A stretch of DNA of 64,000 nt from JAFAXD01 sp963760435 (GCA_963760435.1 CAVXDE010000033.1:185595-249594), one strand, 5' to 3'; numbered from the stretch's first letter, positions 16,404 through 25,962 are shown. Program-made: numbers and translations. The notes: generated by a model from the sequence alone, not told the origin.

Positions 16404-17204
16404 GTGAGCATGTTGACGAGTGAGACCATCAGGCATCCGGACGGCCGGACGAGCAAAGTGTTCCGCACCGGCCACGGGCCGGCGCTGGTCTGGCTGCACG
16501 GTCCGCACGGGATCCGAGGCCATGACCCGGTGATTGCCGAGCTCGCCAAGCGCAACAGCGTGATCGCACCGCTCGCACCTGGTTTCGCCGACCACACCGA
16601 GCTCGATGAGATCCGCGACGTGCACGAGCTCGCCTTGCATTATGACGATGTGCTCGACGCGCTCGGGCTCGAGGGGGTGACCCTGGTCGGCCATTCGTTC
16701 GGGGCCATGGTGGCGGCCGAAGTGGCGGCGCACTTTCCGCGCCGGGTTGTCCGCCTGGTGCTGATCTCGCCGATCGGACTGTGGCTCGATGCGCATCCGC
16801 TGCCCGACATGTTCGCGGTGCCGTACATGAATATCAACTCGGTGCTGTGGAAATCGGGGAAACGCATCCCCGAGATGGCCGACCCGGCGGATGAGCCGAA
16901 CTCGCCGGTCGAGCGGCAGGTGGCCATCGCCCAGGCGCTTACCACGGTTGCGAAATTCGTCTGGCCGCTGCCCGACCGCGGGCTCTCCCGGCGGCTGCCG
17001 CGGATCAAAGCCCGGACCCTGGTTATTGCCGGAGCGGAAGATCGTTTTGTCACAACGCCTTACGTGGAGGCATTCGGCCGCCACATCGCCGGGGCACGCA
17101 CCGCCATCGTGCCCGATGCCGCCCACATGGTTCCCTATGAGCAACCCGCGGCCGTGTTGCGCATTGTGGATGAGTGGGTCAACGCCAAGGAAAAGGCGGC
17201 TTGA
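16404..17204 (+). CDS. Alpha/beta fold hydrolase
   Basis: A protein of about 266 residues. Nucleophile elbow VGHSFGAMVAAEV, acid AGAEDRF and histidine DAAHMVPYE form a complete triad, and WLHGPHGIRG supplies the oxyanion hole. The start is GTG 16404 (ideal distance from AAGGCAGGA) or ATG 16410. It directly follows the SDR gene, so both may handle the same ester or ring-cleavage product. The substrate is not deducible. Confidence 0.87.
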   Translation: MSMLTSETIRHPDGRTSKVFRTGHGPALVWLHGPHGIRGHDPVIAELAKRNSVIAPLAPGFADHTELDEIRDVHELALHYDDVLDALGLEGVTLVGHSFGAMVAAEVAAHFPRRVVRLVLISPIGLWLDAHPLPDMFAVPYMNINSVLWKSGKRIPEMADPADEPNSPVERQVAIAQALTTVAKFVWPLPDRGLSRRLPRIKARTLVIAGAEDRFVTTPYVEAFGRHIAGARTAIVPDAAHMVPYEQPAAVLRIVDEWVNAKEKAA

Positions 17205-17369
17205 TAGGTAATCTCATCCGAATGTGACGCGCGGCACACGCTTTCGCTCGCGCCCATGCTTCCTATATGAGCGCGGTCGCGGTGGGCGCATGTCCGCATT
17301 GCGTTGCACAATGCTCTTGCTGCAACGCAGCATAAGTGCCATACTGCCTCCGACTTGAGGACATGAGAC

Positions 17370-17669
17370 ATGAGCGGTGCCTGGAAGACGAAATACGGCA
17401 AGCGGCGCGTGAAGAACGAGCCGCCGACCCTGGAGGATGCGATCTTTGCGGCCAGGGGTTTGACCGACGACTTCCAGCAGCAGGTCGAGGTCGCCGCTTC
17501 CCTCATGGGCAAGCCGGAAGACGAGGTCCGGGCGGCCATGCTCAAGTCCGGACAGGCCAAAAAGCAACTCACCCTGGTGCAGCCGACCACCGGCCGGTCG
17601 CAGCGCACGGTTGTGGTGGAGCGGATTACGACCCGCCGGTCATTGGACAAGCGCCGCTTCGGCTCCTGA
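17370..17669 (+). CDS. Small hypothetical protein (99 aa)
   Basis: MSGAWKTKYGKRRVKNEPPT opens a basic, soluble protein with helices around EDAIFAARGLTDDFQQQVEV and KPEDEVRAAMLKS, then a basic tail (QRTVVVERITTRRSLDKRRF). The acidic central helix and basic ends suggest a nucleic-acid or protein partner. I know similar proteins only as conserved hypotheticals of Bradyrhizobium-like bacteria. It starts with ATG at 17370 after GAGGACATGAG. Confidence 0.65.
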   Translation: MSGAWKTKYGKRRVKNEPPTLEDAIFAARGLTDDFQQQVEVAASLMGKPEDEVRAAMLKSGQAKKQLTLVQPTTGRSQRTVVVERITTRRSLDKRRFGS

Positions 17670-17687
17670 AGCCCGGATTCCGCAGTC

Positions 17688-17822
17688 CTACTTTTTCGGC
17701 AATGAGCCTGTGCTGGGCGTGCTCGCGCCCTGCGCCGCCTTGTAGGCCGAGACGTGGCCCTTCGGCTTGTCGGACTTCGGTTTCTTCTTCTCCTTGCTGC
17801 TGCGCATTTGACCTTTGGCCAT
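17688..17822 (-). CDS. Very small Lys-rich protein (44 aa)
   Basis: ATG 17822 follows GGAGGATCC. The peptide starts MAKGQMRSSKEKKKPKSDKP, then KGHVSAYKAAQGAS and ends SLPKK. It is highly basic and likely disordered, with the look of a nucleoid- or ribosome-associated microprotein. Very similar short proteins occur in rhizobial genomes, from memory. It sits between two other small genes. Function unknown. Confidence 0.65.
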   Translation of the reverse strand: MAKGQMRSSKEKKKPKSDKPKGHVSAYKAAQGASTPSTGSLPKK

Positions 17823-17901
17823 CGCGGATCCTCCTCTGCTGATAGGGCGATGCGACCCGAAGATATTTCTGTCGGCCGGGTCGCCGCAAGACTTGGGCGA
17901 C

Positions 17902-18859
17902 CTATTTGATCGCCTGCGGATTGATTGGTGAACCCGTGGCGCCGGTGATGACCAGCGGCGGCCCGCAGAAGAAGAACTCGTAGACCTTATCGGTCGCGCA
18001 ATCCGCAGCGAGGTCCTTCAGGTAGAACATCTCGCCCATGGTGAGGCCCATGGCTGGGATCACGACCCAGTGCCACGGCTGATTTGCTTCCTTGGTTTCG
18101 TTCGGCCGCACCTCGACGCCCCAGGTATCCGTGCAGATCGCCGCGATTTCCTTGTCCTGGCACCAGTAGCAGTTCTCGAACTTCACGCCCGGGGCATCGC
18201 CGCCCGCGTAGCCGCCCCACTTGCCGTCCTTCAGGCAGCGCTCCATCTGGCCGGTGCGCAGGATCACGAAATCGGCGCGGCCGATGCTAACATTCTGGGC
18301 GCGAGCACAGGCGTCGAGCTCATCGTTGGAAATGCCGTAACCGTCGGGAAGCCATTCCATTTGTTTAAAACGCGCGATATCGAGCAGCACGCCACGCCCG
18401 ACCATCTTGTTCCTGGAATGCTCGATGCCCAATTTACCGAGCCCGTTGCTGTCGACGAGCCGCGCGTCATGGCCGTTGTACATCTTCTCCTCATAGAAGA
18501 TGTGGCCGAGCGAATCCCAGTGCGTCGCGCATTGCACCGGCATGTTGATGGAGTCGTCGGCGTACCGAATGTTCGGCACGACATCCTGCCGCCCGGCGAC
18601 CGCGTCGGTGCCGGTCGCCAGCATGGTGTGGATCGGGTTCCAGCGTCCGCCAAACAGATCCGGTCTGCGGGCCATTACGATCGAGCGGAATGCCGAGTGC
18701 GAATACCTGGCCGCGGCGGATCAACCCGGCGGCGCGCACGATATCCTCCGGGCGAATATGGTTGAGCGTGCCGATCTGATCGTCGGCGCCCCAGCGGCCC
18801 CAGTTCTTGAGCTTGCCGGTCGCCTCGGCGATCGCCTGTTTGCCGACGGTGATGTTCAT
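17902..18859 (-). pseudogene. Cyclase family protein (PF04199 type), apparent one-base insertion
   Basis: The N-terminal part starts at ATG 18859 (MNITVGKQAIAEATGKLKNW, GADDQIGTLNHI) after AAGGAGAAAG and runs to GIPLDRNGPQTG. The rest (LFGGRWNPIHTMLATGTD onward to 17902) is in another frame. Deleting one base at about 18658 joins them into one protein of about 318 residues. Its CATHWDSLGH matches the metal-binding HxGTHxD region of kynurenine-formamidase-like cyclases. As written the gene is split. The C-terminal part alone is open from ATG 18675. Confidence 0.85.
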
Positions 18860-18912
18860 GGCTTTCTCCTTGCGGCGTGTTCGTCCCGGGATATTGAAGC
18901 GCCTCGCTGGCG

Positions 18913-18928
18913 TGCTATCATGATAGCA
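18913..18928. promoter_or_regulatory. Perfect palindrome upstream of the FitAB-type operon
   Basis: TGCTATCATGATAGCA is a perfect 16-bp palindrome that ends 9 bp before the antitoxin ATG. FitA/VapB-type antitoxins with ribbon-helix-helix domains bind such palindromes to autoregulate the operon. Confidence 0.7.
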
Positions 18929-18937
18929 GGAGATCGT

Positions 18938-19183
18938 ATGGCCCAGGTTATAGTCCGGAACCTTGACGAAGCGGTCAAGCGTAAGCTGCAGCGCCGCGCC
19001 GCGCGCCACGGTCGTTCGATGGAGGAAGAAGTACGGGACATCCTGCGGGACGCGGTCAAAAATGAGGGTCGACGAGAGGTCGGACTCGGCACTGCGATCG
19101 CGGCGCGCTTCAAGGGCATTGGATTTGAGGATGGCATTCCAGAATTGCGGGGATTTACGGTCAAGCCCCCTGATCTAGATTAA
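18938..19183 (+). CDS. FitA-like ribbon-helix-helix antitoxin
   Basis: An 81-residue protein. MAQVIVRNLDEAVKRKLQRR and RHGRSMEEEVRDILRDAV form the N-terminal ribbon-helix-helix of FitA/Arc-type antitoxins. The C-terminal tail (GIPELRGFTVKPPDLD) would bind the toxin. Its TAA overlaps the toxin ATG by one base, so translation is coupled. It probably represses the operon through the 18913 palindrome. Confidence 0.9.
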   Translation: MAQVIVRNLDEAVKRKLQRRAARHGRSMEEEVRDILRDAVKNEGRREVGLGTAIAARFKGIGFEDGIPELRGFTVKPPDLD

Positions 19184-19602
19184 TGATCATCCTCGATACG
19201 AATGTACTTTCAGGCCTCATCCGCCCTGAGCCAGATCGAATCGTCGTTTCCTGGCTTGATGGCCAATCTCCCCTGTCAGTGTGGATCACCTCAATTACTG
19301 TTTATGAGGTGCGCTATGGACTTGCCATCATGCCGCCCGGGCGCAGGCGCGCCCTAACCGCAAAAGAGTTTCAGCGTGCTCTCGACGAGAATTTTGAGGG
19401 GCGGGTTTTGCCGTTCGAGGCGGCAGCTGCGGATTGCGCGGCGTCGCTGATGGGGCGCCGTCATGAGATTGGGCAATTGGGAGAACTGCGCGACACCCTG
19501 ATTGCCGGCATCGCCATGGCCAATCGAGCCACCCTCGCGACTCGCAATGTTCGGCACTTCAGTGACGTGGAGGTGCCGGTTGTGAACCCTTGGGAGAGCT
19601 AG
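19183..19602 (+). CDS. PIN-domain toxin, VapC/FitB family
   Basis: A 139-residue PIN RNase. The acidic residues are present: Asp5 in MIILDTNVLSGLIR, Glu in TVYEVRYG, and Asp in GELRDTLIAGIAMAN, with ATRNVRHF at the end. Toxins of this family cleave tRNA or other RNA when the antitoxin is degraded. The complete pair and its operator look functional. Confidence 0.92.
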   Translation: MIILDTNVLSGLIRPEPDRIVVSWLDGQSPLSVWITSITVYEVRYGLAIMPPGRRRALTAKEFQRALDENFEGRVLPFEAAAADCAASLMGRRHEIGQLGELRDTLIAGIAMANRATLATRNVRHFSDVEVPVVNPWES

Positions 19603-19603
19603 C

Positions 19604-22000
19604 CTAAATCTTACCCAGCGCGCGCAGCACGACGTCGGGTGTCATGGGAATTTCGGTGATGGGCGCAGCGCCGAGCGGGCGCAGTGCATCGTTGACCGCG
19701 TTCATGATGGCGCCCGATGCGCCGGCGGTGCCGGCTTCACCGGCGCCCTTGGCGCCAAGCTCGGAATCGGCGGTCGGCGTAACCACGTGGCCGACCTCGA
19801 TGTCTGGCATTTCCGGCGCCATCGGCACCAGGTAATCCGCCATGGTGCCGTTGAGGAGCTGGCCGCGCTCGTCGTAGACGCAGTGTTCAAACAACGCGGC
19901 GCCGATCCCCTGCACGATACCGCCGCGGATCTGCTCGTCGACCAGCTGCGGGTTGATCACGGTGCCGCAGTCCTCGACGCACCAGTGCTTCAACAACTTG
20001 ATGAAGCCGGTGTCGGTGTCGACCTCGAGATAGCTCGCCTGAATCCCGTTGGTGAACGCAAACGGATAACCGCGCGGCACGTAGTGGCGTGTCGCCACCA
20101 TCTCGGCCTGGAAGCCCGGTGGCAGCGTATCGGGGCGGAAGTAGACGATACGCGCGACCTCATCGAGGCCGATCCGCTCGCGGCCGTTGTCGGCATCGAC
20201 GATCACGCCACTGGCAATATCGAGTTTGCTCGGATCCGCCTGCAAGATCGATGCGGCGGCGGCGAGTACGTTGGCGCGCAGCGCCTTGCCCGCTTGCCAG
20301 GCGGCTTCGCCGCCGATACCTGCCGCGCGCGACGCCCAGGTGCCGCCGCCATAGGGCACGTTGTCGGTGTCGCCGGTGATGACGCGCACGCGCTCGAGCG
20401 GAACCCCGAAGGCTGTCGCAACGCATTGCGCGATCACCGCCTCGGTGCCCTGGCCTTGCTCGGTCACGCCGGTCGCGCAGAACACCGCGCCGGTCGCATC
20501 GAGTCGAACGGTCGCGCCGTCCTGTGCGGCGATGCGTGCGCCGCCGACCCCGTAGAACGCCGCAGATGGATTGGTCACTTCGATGAAGGCCGCAAAGCCG
20601 ATGCCGCGATGAACACCGCGGTCGCGCAGGCGCGCCTGCTCGGCGCGCAGCCCGGCGTAGTTCATCATGCTATCGATGTGGGCGAGGCAGGCGTGATGCG
20701 ACAACGCTTCGAACTTGATGCCTGATGCTCCCGTGGCTGGATAGGCGTCGTCGGGAATGAGATTACGCCGGCGCAGCTCCAGCGGATCGAGCCCGATCTG
20801 CGCTGCCGCAAGCTCGACCAAGCCTTCTGTGACCGAGGTCGCGATCGGATGACCGACCGCGCGGTACTGGCACATCACGTTCTTGTTCTGGAATACGACG
20901 CGCGCCCGCGCCCGATAGTTCGGACACATGTACGGCCCGCCGACCAGGTTGACGACCTGGTTGGCTTCGATGCCGCTGGTGCGCGGATAGACCGAGTAGG
21001 GACCGATGCCGGTGAGGTCGTCAATCTCGAACGCCGTGATGGTGCCGTCGCGCGTAACGCCGATCTTCGCCTTCACCCGATGGTCCCGGGCGTGGATATC
21101 GGTGACGAAGCTTTCCAGCCGATCAGCAACAAATTTGATCGGGCGGCGGAGGAGCTTGGCCAGCGCGACCGTCGCCATCTCATCGGCGTAGGTATGCACC
21201 TTGATGCCGAACGAGCCGCCGACGTCCTTGGTCAGCACGCGCACCTGGTGCTCCTCGAGACCGAGGTGCTTGGCAAACAGGTTCTGCATCATGTGCGGCG
21301 CCTGCGTGCCCTGATAGACCGTGAGACGCTGCTCGCCCGGGTTCCAGTCGGCCACGATCGAGCGCGCCTCGTTGGTCACGCCGGTGTGGCGGCCGAAGCG
21401 GAACGTGGTTTCGACGATCGCATCGGCTTGCGCAAATCCCTGATCAGGCGCACCGGCTTCGTGCTTGCGCTCGAAGGTGAGATTGTCGCCCAGCTCCGGA
21501 TGGATCACTTGCGTTGTCGGATCGAGCGCGGTCTCGGCATCCGTGACCGGTGTCAGCTCTTCGTAGGTGACCTCGACGAGCTCGCACGCATCCTCGGCCA
21601 GCGCGCGGGTGCGCGCCACCACGGCGCAAACCGCTTCGCCCTGCCAGCACGCGCGGTCGACCGCGATTGGATATTGCGGCGCCGACTTGATCCCTTTCAG
21701 GTGTGTGAGCACGCCGACCCACGGGGTCATGACTTTGGCGAGCTCGGCGCCCGTCACCACCGCGATGACGCCGGCCGCCTGCTTGGCCGCAGTGGTCTCG
21801 ATGTTGCTGATGCGCGCATGTGCGTGCGGCGAGCGCACGAAGGCGACATGCGCCATGCGCGGCAGCGTGATGTCGCTGACATACTGGGCGCGTCCTTGGG
21901 TCAGGCGCGCAAGGTTGGGCCGCGGCACCGAGCGGCCGATGTAGGAGTTCGGCCGGTCGAGGGCGGTCACGATTGGCGCGACATCCGGCGTTATTTTCAT
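19604..22000 (-). CDS. Molybdopterin-binding large subunit, xanthine dehydrogenase/CoxL-like family
   Basis: A 798-residue large subunit of a molybdenum hydroxylase. It starts with SYIGRSVPRPNLARLTQGRA and contains FGIKVHTYADEMA, GVTEQGQGTEAVIAQ and the C-terminal ELGAKGAGEAGTAGASGAI with the active-site Glu. The loop that reads AYxCSFR in form I CO dehydrogenase is QYRAVGHPIA here. It is therefore not a true CO dehydrogenase but a hydroxylase of an N-heterocycle or similar substrate. It overlaps the small-subunit stop (ATGA) and is last in a medium-small-large operon. Confidence 0.9.
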   Translation of the reverse strand: MKITPDVAPIVTALDRPNSYIGRSVPRPNLARLTQGRAQYVSDITLPRMAHVAFVRSPHAHARISNIETTAAKQAAGVIAVVTGAELAKVMTPWVGVLTHLKGIKSAPQYPIAVDRACWQGEAVCAVVARTRALAEDACELVEVTYEELTPVTDAETALDPTTQVIHPELGDNLTFERKHEAGAPDQGFAQADAIVETTFRFGRHTGVTNEARSIVADWNPGEQRLTVYQGTQAPHMMQNLFAKHLGLEEHQVRVLTKDVGGSFGIKVHTYADEMATVALAKLLRRPIKFVADRLESFVTDIHARDHRVKAKIGVTRDGTITAFEIDDLTGIGPYSVYPRTSGIEANQVVNLVGGPYMCPNYRARARVVFQNKNVMCQYRAVGHPIATSVTEGLVELAAAQIGLDPLELRRRNLIPDDAYPATGASGIKFEALSHHACLAHIDSMMNYAGLRAEQARLRDRGVHRGIGFAAFIEVTNPSAAFYGVGGARIAAQDGATVRLDATGAVFCATGVTEQGQGTEAVIAQCVATAFGVPLERVRVITGDTDNVPYGGGTWASRAAGIGGEAAWQAGKALRANVLAAAASILQADPSKLDIASGVIVDADNGRERIGLDEVARIVYFRPDTLPPGFQAEMVATRHYVPRGYPFAFTNGIQASYLEVDTDTGFIKLLKHWCVEDCGTVINPQLVDEQIRGGIVQGIGAALFEHCVYDERGQLLNGTMADYLVPMAPEMPDIEVGHVVTPTADSELGAKGAGEAGTAGASGAIMNAVNDALRPLGAAPITEIPMTPDVVLRALGKI

Positions 22001-22485
22001 CGCGTTTGTCCATGGCGCGCCAAGGCGACCGCTTCGACGGCGTCGACGATCGCCTGATAACCGGTGCAGCGACAGTAATTTCCTGAGATGTGCTCGCGAA
22101 TCTGTTCGCGCGACGGCGCGCCATCAGATTGCAGCAACAACTCCTGGGCGGCGAGCAGCATCCCCGGCGTGCAGAAGCCGCATTGCAACGCGTTGCGTTC
22201 GCAGAACGCGGCCTGCAGATCGGCGACGTCGCCGCTGTCGGACACGCCCTCGATTGTCTCCACACGGGCGCCGTCGCACTGCACCGCGAGCATCAGGCAA
22301 CCGCGCACGATCGTGTCGTCGACGCGCACCGTGCAGGCGCCGCACACGCCATGCTCACAGCCGACGTGGCTGCCGGTGAGCTGCAACTCCTCGCGTAGGA
22401 AATCGACCAGGTTTTGTCGCGGCTCGACCTCGGCGTCGACGCGCTCGCCGTTCACCGTGAGAGCTACGCGAACGCGATCGGTCAT
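21997..22485 (-). CDS. [2Fe-2S] small subunit of molybdenum hydroxylase (CoxS-like)
   Basis: A 162-residue iron-sulfur subunit. The plant-type cluster motif CEHGVCGACTV with a later Cys (RGCLMLA) lies in the N-terminal domain. The second cluster motif FCTPGM...CRCTGY lies in the C-terminal helical domain. It passes electrons from the molybdenum centre to FAD. ATG 22485 overlaps the stop of the medium subunit and its own stop overlaps the large subunit start, so the three genes are translationally coupled. Confidence 0.93.
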   Translation of the reverse strand: MTDRVRVALTVNGERVDAEVEPRQNLVDFLREELQLTGSHVGCEHGVCGACTVRVDDTIVRGCLMLAVQCDGARVETIEGVSDSGDVADLQAAFCERNALQCGFCTPGMLLAAQELLLQSDGAPSREQIREHISGNYCRCTGYQAIVDAVEAVALARHGQTR

Positions 22486-23326
22486 GTGGATGAATCCAGT
22501 TGAGCGGCGACGCGTCGCAGCAGCACCCCGGCCAGATGGCGCCGGGTGGCAGCGCTGGCGTGCACATCGCTGGGCGGCGAGAGATCGTGTTGAAGGGCTG
22601 CGATCGCCGCGTCGAGGTCGCCGGCTTCGAGGGCCGTTTCGGCCCGGCGGGCGCGGGTTGCGCGGTCGCCAACTCCAAAGAATGCGAGACGGACATCGCC
22701 CAGCCGGCCGCCATGCGACTGCTCGCAGCGGCGGCGAGCCCGACCAGCGCATAGTCGCCATGCCGGCGCGCCAGCTCGGCGAAGCCGAAACGCGCGCCGG
22801 ATCTGGGCACTGCGATGCGAATCGCGGTGAGCACGTCGCCGGGCCCGAGCGCCGTTTCAAACAGGCCTTTGAAGAACTCGTCCGCCGCGATGCTGCGCCG
22901 ACCGGTGCGGCCGGTCAGCTCGATCTCGGCTCCGAGCGCCAGGAGGCAGGCGGGCAGTTCCGCTGCCGGATCCGAGAGCGCGATCGACCCGCCGATAGTA
23001 CCGCGGTTGCGTATCGCCGGATGCGCAATGTGCGGGATCGCTTGCGCGAGCAGGGGAGCAAACTGTGCGATCGCGGAACTGCGCTCGGCCAGCGCATGGC
23101 GCACCAGCGCGCCAATTTCGATGTGGCCGTTACGGCGCGATATTTCTCCAAGCTCGCGCAGGCCATTGATATCGACGAGGAGCGACGGCGTCGAAAGCCG
23201 CATGTTGAGGGCCGGCACGAGGCTTTGGCCACCGGCCAAAACCCGCGCGTCCGGGGCGCCATCGAGCAGCGCGATGGCGTGATCGAGCGAACGCGCTTTC
23301 GCATAGGCGAATGGCGCCGGTTTCAC
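22482..23326 (-). pseudogene. FAD-binding medium subunit of molybdenum hydroxylase (CoxM-like), apparent one-base deletion
   Basis: It starts with GTG 23326 (VKPAPFAYAKA) 8 bp after GGGAGG. FAD-binding motifs DARVLAGGQSLVPALNMR and IRNRGTIGGSIALSDPAAEL are intact. Near 22702-22706 the frame breaks after SSRMAAG. A one-base shift restores LGDVRLAFFGVGDRATRA and a normal C-terminal domain ending DSST, whose TGA overlaps the CoxS ATG. The full product would be about 281 residues. As written, the C-terminal domain is garbled. This is either decay or a sequence error. Confidence 0.83.
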
Positions 23327-23512
23327 CTGGAACGCCTCCCGGATTCTATTTTCCGGCTTTGATAGCATTGGGCGATAAGGGCGGCGAGGCCCAGATGGCA
23401 CTTGAAATACCGCGCGGCGCGGTGTTTCCCTCAGCCAGCGCGCTTGGTCGGGAACGGGCATCCCGCTTTGTCGATCAGAACATGCAGAAAATGATACTCA
23501 ACGAGGTGTACG

Positions 23513-24373
23513 ATGCGGCTTGCTAGCTTTACGGCGCGTGGGAGGACCAGTTTCGGGGTTGTCGATGGCGAGGGGGTCATCGACCTGCGGCTGCGCTTTG
23601 GGGTGCGCTACGTCACCCTGCTCGATCTGCTGCGCGCAGGTGCCCTGCACGAGGTGAAGCCCGCCATCACCGGGGTGCGCCCGGATTTCCCGCTCTCCGA
23701 GGTCGAACTGCTGCCGCCGATCCTGGCGCCGGAGAAAATCCTTTGCATCGGCATCAACTACAACCGCGATGCGGAATACAAGGGCCAGAACCTGAAAGAG
23801 ACCGGTTACCCGAGCATGTTCTATCGTCACCCGGGCTCGCTCGTCGGTCAGAACCATCCGATCATCCTGCCCAAGGAATCCGATCAGCTCGATTATGAAG
23901 GTGAGATCGCGCTGGTGATCGGGCGCGAGGGCAAGAAGATTCCAAAGGAGCGCGCGCTCGAGTACATCGCCGGATTGACGCTCTGCAACGAGGGCTGCCT
24001 GCGCGACTGGATGCGGCACGGCAAATTCAACGTCACGCAAGGCAAGAATTTCGACGCGTCCGGCTCGATCGGCCCGTGGATTGTCACGACCGACGAGCTT
24101 GATCCAGCTCGCGACCTGCATCTCACCACGACCGTGAATGGCGAAGTCCGCCAGGACACGACGACGGCGATGATGATGTTGTCGTTTGCGGATCTGATCG
24201 CCTACGTGACGCGCTTCATGACGCTGCGGCCCGGCGACATCATCTCGACCGGCACACCGCTCGGGAGCGGCATGGGCTTCGATCCACCGCGATGGCTCAA
24301 GGCGGGTGACGTGGTCGAGGTGACGGTGCCGGAAATCGGCACGTTGCGGAACGCCGTGGTCGCCGAGACATAG
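23513..24373 (+). CDS. Fumarylacetoacetate hydrolase family protein
   Basis: A 286-residue protein. The N-terminal MRLASFTARGRTSFG domain is followed by the FAH catalytic domain: ILCIGINYNRDAEYKG, LDYEGEIALVIGREGK with metal-binding Glu residues, and ISTGTPLGSGMGFDPPRWL. Family members are metal-dependent hydrolases or decarboxylases of acylpyruvates and 2-keto-diacids. The exact substrate is unknown. aroE starts 8 bp after its stop, so the two are co-transcribed. Confidence 0.9.
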   Translation: MRLASFTARGRTSFGVVDGEGVIDLRLRFGVRYVTLLDLLRAGALHEVKPAITGVRPDFPLSEVELLPPILAPEKILCIGINYNRDAEYKGQNLKETGYPSMFYRHPGSLVGQNHPIILPKESDQLDYEGEIALVIGREGKKIPKERALEYIAGLTLCNEGCLRDWMRHGKFNVTQGKNFDASGSIGPWIVTTDELDPARDLHLTTTVNGEVRQDTTTAMMMLSFADLIAYVTRFMTLRPGDIISTGTPLGSGMGFDPPRWLKAGDVVEVTVPEIGTLRNAVVAET

Positions 24374-24380
24374 AATTACT

Positions 24381-25220
24381 GTGCCTCAATCTGAGTCACG
24401 CAATGCCTGTGTGATCGGCTGGCCGATCGGTCATTCGCGTTCTCCGCTCATTCACAATTATTGGCTTCGCCAGAATGGCATTGCCGGCGAATACCGCGCC
24501 GAAGCGGTGACGCCGGATGCGTTTCCCGAATTCCTGAAATCGCTGCCGCACCGGCATTATGTGGGCGCCAACGTCACACTGCCGCACAAGGAAGCGGCGC
24601 TGCGTCTCTCGCTACCTGATGATCGCGCCGAGGCTGTCGGCGCTGCCAACACGTTGTGGTTCGAGGGTGGGACGCTGCGCTCCACCAACACCGACGTGGA
24701 AGGCTTTCTGGCAAATCTTGATGCGTCCGCTCCGGGGTGGGACCAAACGTCCGATGCAGTGGTTCTGGGGGCCGGCGGCTCGGCGCGCGCCGTCGTGTTT
24801 GGGCTGCGCGAACGCGGGATCGCGCGCATTCACGTGTTTAATCGGACCGCTGAACGCGCGGTCGCGCTGCGCGCGCGCTTCGGCGAACAAGTTCACCCGG
24901 CGAGCACGACCGAACTTCCGACCTTGCTGACGAGGGCTGGACTCCTGGTGAACACCACGTCCCTCGGAATGCGTGGTCAGCCGCCGCTCGTGATTGATCT
25001 TGCTACGCTTCGAAGCGGCGCGGTGGTTTGCGACCTGGTCTACGCACCGCTCGAGACCGAGTTGCTGCGGGCGGCGCGCGCGGCCGGACACCCGACGGCC
25101 GACGGCCTCGGCATGTTGCTGCATCAGGCGGTGCGCGGGTTTTCGCTGTGGTTTGGGACCAAGCCCAACGTCACGCCGGAGCTGCGCGCCCTCATCAAGG
25201 CCGATCTCGCCAAGACGTGA
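24381..25220 (+). CDS. aroE: Shikimate dehydrogenase
   Basis: A 279-residue NADP enzyme that reduces 3-dehydroshikimate in aromatic amino acid synthesis. Substrate motif GWPIGHSRSPLIHN, catalytic Lys in NVTLPHKEAAL, Asp in NTDVEGFL and the nucleotide-binding GAGGSARAV and FNRTAERA are all present. The end carries DGLGMLLHQAVRGFSLWFG. The start is GTG 24381, 8 bp after the FAH gene. Confidence 0.95.
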   Translation: MPQSESRNACVIGWPIGHSRSPLIHNYWLRQNGIAGEYRAEAVTPDAFPEFLKSLPHRHYVGANVTLPHKEAALRLSLPDDRAEAVGAANTLWFEGGTLRSTNTDVEGFLANLDASAPGWDQTSDAVVLGAGGSARAVVFGLRERGIARIHVFNRTAERAVALRARFGEQVHPASTTELPTLLTRAGLLVNTTSLGMRGQPPLVIDLATLRSGAVVCDLVYAPLETELLRAARAAGHPTADGLGMLLHQAVRGFSLWFGTKPNVTPELRALIKADLAKT

Positions 25221-25347
25221 TTTCCTTATCGCTGTCTTCCTGGCGAAGCTCACCGATCCGCACTGGCCAACCGCGGCGCTGCACTTGGCGGAATAATCAA
25301 CAGGCCGGCGGGTTCATGCAGTGGTGCGCCGCACAAGGGAGGACAAC

Positions 25348-25962
25348 ATGGGTCGGATTACACGGTGGGCTCTCGGGGCCGCCGCGTTGGGATTGGTGTT
25401 TGTGACCACCGCCGCGCTCGCGCAGGAGCGCGTGCGGGTCCGCGGCACGATCGAGAACGTCGACGGAAACGTGCTGACCGTGAAGACCCGCGAGGGTCAG
25501 GACGTCAAGGTCAAGCTTCCCGACAATGCTCGCGTGCTCGGGCTTGAGAAGGCTTCGATCGACGACATCAAGCAGGGCACCTACATCGGCGTCTCGGCGA
25601 TGCCGCAGACCGACGGCAGTCAAAAAGCCCTGCACGTCCACATCTTCCCCGACGCCATGCGCGGCGTGGCCGAGGGGTTTGGTCCCTGGGACGTGCGCCC
25701 CAACAGCACCATGACCAATGCGACGGTCGATAACATGGTCACCGGTACCGACGGACGGAACATCACGGTGAAGTACAAGGATGGGGAGAAGAAGATCGTC
25801 GTTCCGCCGGACGCCCCCATCGTCAAATACGTTCCCGGCAACAAGGATGCGCTCAAGGCGGGCGCGAAGATCTTCATCGTCGCGGCGATCAAGCAGCCGG
25901 ACGGGACGCTGGAAGCTCCCAACGTCTCGGTCGGGCTCAATGGCCTGACGCCGCCGATGTGA
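25348..25962 (+). CDS. Periplasmic DUF5666-like protein
   Basis: A 204-residue precursor. A signal peptide (GRITRWALGAAALGLVFVTT, then AALAQ) is followed by small beta-barrel modules: RVRGTIENVDGNVLTVKTRE, GTYIGVSAMPQTDGSQKALH and ITVKYKDGEKKIVVPPDAP. The OB-like RGTIENVDG unit is typical of DUF5666 proteins, probably periplasmic and perhaps metal-binding. ATG 25348 is chosen for its signal peptide. A decayed second copy lies immediately downstream. Confidence 0.72.
   Translation: MGRITRWALGAAALGLVFVTTAALAQERVRVRGTIENVDGNVLTVKTREGQDVKVKLPDNARVLGLEKASIDDIKQGTYIGVSAMPQTDGSQKALHVHIFPDAMRGVAEGFGPWDVRPNSTMTNATVDNMVTGTDGRNITVKYKDGEKKIVVPPDAPIVKYVPGNKDALKAGAKIFIVAAIKQPDGTLEAPNVSVGLNGLTPPM

Noticed and set aside
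19604..22000. Possible CO dehydrogenase large subunit (coxL)
   Set aside because: The diagnostic active-site loop is QYRAVGHP, not the AYxCSFR form. Kept only as a CoxL-like hydroxylase.
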